A DNA stretch of 33,260 nucleotides from Anaerolineales bacterium (GTDB lineage: Bacteria > Chloroflexota > Anaerolineae > Anaerolineales > Villigracilaceae): contig CAKKRM010000047.1 of assembly GCA_919902735.1 (NCBI GenBank), positions 1-33,260 on the forward strand, read 5' to 3'. Of this stretch, positions 29,853 to 33,260 are shown piece after piece. A program made the translations under genes and the position numbers. Below the pieces are notes generated by a model. The model did no database searches. It was given only the letters and a program-made list of their open reading frames with translations, and was not told where the DNA came from. The number at the start of each line of letters is the position of its first letter. The stretch's first letter is position 1.

Positions 29853-29880
29853 AGAGAGCGCCGCAAGGCGCTCTCTTTTT
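29853..29880. terminator. bidirectional terminator between lgt and the sulfotransferase gene
   Basis: The 10-bp stem AGAGAGCGCC/GGCGCTCTCT has loop GCAA, TTTTT on the plus side and TTTT on the minus side. It is well placed between convergent genes. Confidence 0.85.
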
Positions 29881-29892
29881 CGTCTGCCTGTT

Positions 29893-31080
29893 TTACATAT
29901 CCAGTTCGATGCTTTTTACGGGGACCAGGTCTTCGCGGGTTTCAAATTCAAACCGCTCGAAAATATCGGCGTAGATTTTTACGATCTGTTCGCGGGTGAA
30001 ACCCATTTTTTCCAACGAATAGGAATGGTCGCTTTTGAAGGCAAGCGTTTCTTTTACGGCCTGGTCAATAATGACGGGCAGGCCGGGTTTATCGGGGTAG
30101 CCAAACTGCTCATAAAACCCGCGAATGACCGCCTCCGGGCGTAGGATCAAATCGTCGTAATTAAGAATCAGGTGTCGGGGGGAAGGATGCGCATCCAGGT
30201 AGGCCAGCGGATGCCGGTACCAGTGTTGGGTCATGTCGAGGATTTCTTCGATGTAGTGGTAGCCCTCGCTGGGTTCGGTGAATTGGCGGCGCGCGTAATT
30301 GATCCACGAAATGGTGGAGGGCAGCATATCCAACGGGTTGCGCGCCAGGTAGATGATGCGCGCATCGGGGAAGAATTCCGCCAGCGTTGCGATCTTCGCG
30401 CTGAAGGCGGGGTTCTTCGCCACGAAATATTTTTTACCCGTTGCATACAAATGCCGCTGCAACATGGATTTGTAAAACGCCATGATGCGCTTTTTATGTT
30501 TGGGCGAAAGCGCCTCATCGAAGTGTTGATAGTTGGGCATCTCATCCATGAACGGGAAGAGGAAGCTGACGAAGTAGCCGTCCCAAATATGCAGGTGGAT
30601 GTTTTCATCCTCTTCGGGTTGGAAAAATGAAATAGGGTGGATTTTTATTTTGCCGAGCGTGCGGCGGTCGATGGCATACAGCGCACGATGCAGAAAGTTG
30701 TTGAAATATTTTTTATCCAGCCGTGAGACGAATTGCGTAATCTTCTTTTGCGTCACCGAAGGGGTCAGGTAAATATCCCAGGTGGTCAGGCTGGTGAAGG
30801 TTTCCGCATCGCGGGAGAGCAGGCGGTGCAGGAAGGTCGATCCGCTGCGCAGGTTGCCGAGAATAAAAAGCGGCTTTTCGATTTGATAATTTTTGTGAGC
30901 GGGGAAGAGGATGTCATCCAGCCAGAAAAAAAACCAGTGGATGAGCGTGCCGACAGGCCAGACCAAATAAAAAAGAGCGAGAAAGAGAAAACGTTTGCGG
31001 GTAAGTTGGGCAGTGGTGTTTTTGGATTTAAAAAACGAGCGGTAGAAAGTGCGCCAAAACAGGCGGAAGTTATATCTCAT
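29893..31080 (-). CDS. sulfotransferase family protein
   Basis: 395 aa. The PAPS 5'-phosphosulfate loop is LFILGNLRSGSTFLHRLL (71-88), and the 3'-phosphate region is ARIIYLARNPLDMLPSTISW. These mark the Sulfotransfer_3-type family, which moves sulfate from PAPS to hydroxyl groups of carbohydrates, lipids or small molecules. The N-terminal hydrophobic stretch (about 32-56, FLALFYLVWPVGTLIHWFFF) suggests membrane association. The acceptor is unknown and no PAPS synthesis gene is nearby. Confidence 0.85.
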   Translation of the reverse strand: MRYNFRLFWRTFYRSFFKSKNTTAQLTRKRFLFLALFYLVWPVGTLIHWFFFWLDDILFPAHKNYQIEKPLFILGNLRSGSTFLHRLLSRDAETFTSLTTWDIYLTPSVTQKKITQFVSRLDKKYFNNFLHRALYAIDRRTLGKIKIHPISFFQPEEDENIHLHIWDGYFVSFLFPFMDEMPNYQHFDEALSPKHKKRIMAFYKSMLQRHLYATGKKYFVAKNPAFSAKIATLAEFFPDARIIYLARNPLDMLPSTISWINYARRQFTEPSEGYHYIEEILDMTQHWYRHPLAYLDAHPSPRHLILNYDDLILRPEAVIRGFYEQFGYPDKPGLPVIIDQAVKETLAFKSDHSYSLEKMGFTREQIVKIYADIFERFEFETREDLVPVKSIELDM

Positions 31081-31319
31081 TCAGGGTGGGATCCTTGCAT
31101 TTCGATTTCCTTTCGATATTCTATCAGCAAATGACATTTTTTGATTAACGCCATGTGAAAATATTAGGATGAAAAACATCGCCCCTTCCCGCCCTGAAAG
31201 CTGGTTCGGTTTTCTGAAACATTTTCCCTGTGCAGGGTAGGTGTCACGCTGCAAGTGAGACCTGCAACTTAAGGGAGTAAAATTCAATTCTCGAAACCAC
31301 ATATTTTTTGGAGGCAGCC

Positions 31320-31964
31320 ATGAGCGATGATCTATTGACCTATCAAGCCACACAAGATTACCTTGCATCCCTCGTCCCACCGCGCGAAAAGGAGCTGCAG
31401 GCGATGGAAGTCTATGCCGAAAAGAACGATTTTCCCATCATCGGCCCGGTCTGCGGATATTACTGCTACCAACTGGCGCGGATGATAAACGCCAAATACA
31501 TTTTTGAGCTGGGTTCAGGCTACGGATATTCCACCGCCTGGTTTGCCAAAGCCTTGAAAGAAAATGGCGGCGGCGTGGTGCATCACACCGTTTGGGATGA
31601 GGAACTGTCGAAGAGCGCACGCAGCCATCTGGTTAAGTTGGGAAGCGATGCTCTCGTCCAGTATCATGTGTCGGAGGCGGTCGAAGCGCTTCGCAAGACA
31701 GACGGCCCGTTCGACATCATCTTCAACGACATTGACAAGCAGGCGTACCCTGCGTCTTTGCCCGTCATTAAAGAGAAGTTGCGCAGCGGCGGGTTGCTCA
31801 TCATCGACAACATGCTCTGGCATGGGCGCATCTTTGATAAAACAGACCTGTCTCCCGCAACGCTGGGTGTGCATGAATTTACAAAACAAATTACCACCGA
31901 CCCCGACTGGATCGTGTCCCTTGCGCCGATGCGCGATGGCATGATCGTGGCCTATAAAAAGTAA
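31320..31964 (+). CDS. class I SAM-dependent O-methyltransferase
   Basis: 214 aa, resembling the YrrM/catechol O-methyltransferase-like family. SAM motif I is FELGSGYGYSTAWFA. A motif-II-like acidic segment (DIIFNDIDKQAYPASLPVIK) with the metal-binding Asp and GGLLIIDNMLWHG follows. It probably methylates a catechol-like or other hydroxyl substrate with a divalent metal. ATG 31320 was chosen because GGAGG lies seven bases before it; an in-frame TTG four codons earlier is less likely. Confidence 0.88.
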   Translation: MSDDLLTYQATQDYLASLVPPREKELQAMEVYAEKNDFPIIGPVCGYYCYQLARMINAKYIFELGSGYGYSTAWFAKALKENGGGVVHHTVWDEELSKSARSHLVKLGSDALVQYHVSEAVEALRKTDGPFDIIFNDIDKQAYPASLPVIKEKLRSGGLLIIDNMLWHGRIFDKTDLSPATLGVHEFTKQITTDPDWIVSLAPMRDGMIVAYKK

Positions 31965-31967
31965 GCA

Positions 31968-32000
31968 AGACCCTAAAGGTTTTTAAAACCTTTAGGGTCT
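31968..32000. repeat. perfect 16-bp palindrome between the methyltransferase and aminotransferase genes
   Basis: AGACCCTAAAGGTTTT and AAAACCTTTAGGGTCT are separated by one base. There is no U-run after it, so it looks more like a palindromic repeat than a terminator. It lies 18 bases before the next ATG and could influence its translation. Confidence 0.75.
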
Positions 32001-32018
32001 ACCATCACAAGAGGATAA

Positions 32019-33233
32019 ATGACCAACTTCAACACAACTCCAAATCGTCGTAATTCCAATTCGCGTAAGTGGACGAAGTACCCAAAAGATGTTTTTCCAA
32101 TGTGGCTGGCGGATATGGATTTCCCAGTTCCCAGGCCGATCTTGAAAACGCTTCAAAAGGCTGTGGATCATGGCGTGTTGGGATACGAATTTGCAACTCC
32201 AGCATTGCAGGAGACCGTTGCAGCACGCATGGAGCGTTTGTATGGCTGGAAGGTTCAGCCCGAATCTGTGCTGGCCGTCACGGGTATTGTGAGTGGATTC
32301 AGTGTGACGGCGCGCGCATTTTGTTCGCCGAAAAAAGGCGTGGCGATCCAGACGCCTGTGTATAACGAATTCCATGAAGTGAAAAATAATATCGGCATTC
32401 CGCAGGTGGATATTCCGCTGGTGAGAAGTGTGAAGGGGAATATCATTTCGTATGAAATTGATTGGGATGTGTTCGAGAAGCAGGTCAAAAAAGCGCGAAT
32501 GTTCCTGCTGTGCAATCCGCACAACCCGTTGGGGATCATTTTCTCGCGCAAGGAATTAACCCGCATGGCGGAGATTTGCATCAAACACAAAGTCTTGATC
32601 GTTTCCGATGAGATTCATTCCGAGTTGCTGCTGGGTGATAACGAGTTCACGCCGATAGCGAAGATTTCCCGCGAGATCGAAAAACATGTCATCACGCTGA
32701 TTGCGCCGTCCAAGACATTCAATGTCCCCGGCCTGTTCTGTGGATTTGCGATCATCCCCAACAAGGAGTTGCGCGAACCCTTTGAAAAAGAAATGAACCA
32801 TCTGTGTCTGCACGTTGGCAGCATGGGATTGCACGCCGCGAATACCGCGTTCTCTGGTCAGTGTGACGGCTGGCTCAACGAACTTCGCCGCTACCTCACA
32901 GGCAACCGTGATTTTCTGGTGGATTATGTGGCGAAGTACATGCCCAACGTCCGCACCACGGTTCCAGATGCAACTTATTTGGGCTGGCTGGATTTCACAC
33001 AGGCAGGCATTGAGGGCTCGCCCTACGATTTCTTCCTCAAAAATGCGAAAGTGGCTTTAAGTGATGGAGCGATTTTCGGCAGGGAAGGGGAAGGGCATGT
33101 GAGAATTAATTTTGGCACATCTCGAAAACTTCTCAAAGAGGGGTTGGATAAAATGCGGGAGGCGTTGGATTCTGTTAACTCATCTTACGCAGTCAGGTAT
33201 GATTACCTCCCGAAGGACATCGGGACGATGTGA
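32019..33233 (+). CDS. PatB/MalY-type PLP aminotransferase (cystathionine beta-lyase-like)
   Basis: A 404-aa fold-type I PLP enzyme. The N-terminus has FPMWLADMDFPVP, the family hallmark. LLCNPHNPLG and VSDEIHSEL hold cofactor-binding Asn and Asp, and the PLP lysine is in LIAPSKTFNVPGL. GHVRINFGTSRKLLKEGL is the usual C-terminal Arg region. PatB enzymes cleave cystathionine or cysteine conjugates to a thiol, pyruvate and ammonia. The final 18 residues (NSSYAVRYDYLPKDIGTM) go beyond the normal end and may come from repeat-derived DNA. AGAGGA lies before the ATG. Confidence 0.9.
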   Translation: MTNFNTTPNRRNSNSRKWTKYPKDVFPMWLADMDFPVPRPILKTLQKAVDHGVLGYEFATPALQETVAARMERLYGWKVQPESVLAVTGIVSGFSVTARAFCSPKKGVAIQTPVYNEFHEVKNNIGIPQVDIPLVRSVKGNIISYEIDWDVFEKQVKKARMFLLCNPHNPLGIIFSRKELTRMAEICIKHKVLIVSDEIHSELLLGDNEFTPIAKISREIEKHVITLIAPSKTFNVPGLFCGFAIIPNKELREPFEKEMNHLCLHVGSMGLHAANTAFSGQCDGWLNELRRYLTGNRDFLVDYVAKYMPNVRTTVPDATYLGWLDFTQAGIEGSPYDFFLKNAKVALSDGAIFGREGEGHVRINFGTSRKLLKEGLDKMREALDSVNSSYAVRYDYLPKDIGTM

Positions 33234-33260
33234 GCGGAGCGAAGGGTCTCTAAGATAGTC

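Overview
The window looks like a chromosomal stretch from an uncultured bacterium of the Chloroflexota, most likely class Anaerolineae. This is inferred from gene content: an archaeal-type HMG-CoA synthase, a B-family (ba3-like) oxidase with a IIa subunit, DUF433/DUF5615 and TumE-type toxin-antitoxin pairs, and many short palindromic intergenic repeats. No marker search could be run. Base composition is near 50% G+C by eye. Nothing looks like phage or plasmid, but the first 6 kb is clearly accessory.

Layout. 1-343: 5' end of an HMG-CoA synthase gene (-). 461-3304: single-chain MmeI-type (type IIL) restriction-modification enzyme (-), with an 81-bp palindromic element inside its frame. 3314-6030: an array of small minus-strand units (72-aa membrane ORF; TumE-type TA pair; DUF433/DUF5615 TA pair; MerB-like protein), each bordered by a degenerate ~37-60 bp direct repeat that matches the 3' end of the merB-like gene. 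That gene has an in-frame UGA exactly at the catalytic-Cys position, followed by a SECIS-like hairpin, so it is a strong selenoprotein candidate. 6120-9480: overlapping operon thrC / AI-2E transporter / GT2 (+), ended by a terminator. 9584-10942: MATE transporter (+). 11223-13030: etfB-etfA (-). 13138-13706: two small hypothetical genes (-) behind a promoter with a TetR-like palindrome. 13900-14016: an unlisted 38-aa membrane protein with its own terminator. 14213-14296: tRNA-Leu(CAG). 14582-17101: gyrA (+) with a terminator-like hairpin in its leader. 17192-20794: small membrane protein, birA-type ligase, LysM/M23 peptidase and rho (all -). 20795-21430: rho leader/promoter plus repeats and a broken FAD-oxidoreductase start. 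21431-28566: lipoprotein and respiratory gene set (-). 28780-29838: lgt (+). 29893-31080: sulfotransferase (-). 31320-33233: O-methyltransferase and PatB-type aminotransferase (+).

How the genes work together. The respiratory cluster reads Rrf2 regulator -> SCO-like -> SCO1 -> possible 30-33 aa ORF -> oxidase IIa -> CuA subunit II -> haem-copper subunit I -> a ~778-aa fusion of cytochrome b, 2x[4Fe-4S] ferredoxin, an MvhD-like domain and cytochrome c. That fusion could pass electrons from cytoplasmic iron-sulfur carriers and/or quinol to cytochrome c and so to the adjacent oxidase in one polypeptide. The two most unusual loci are this fusion and the cassette-like array around the candidate selenoprotein.
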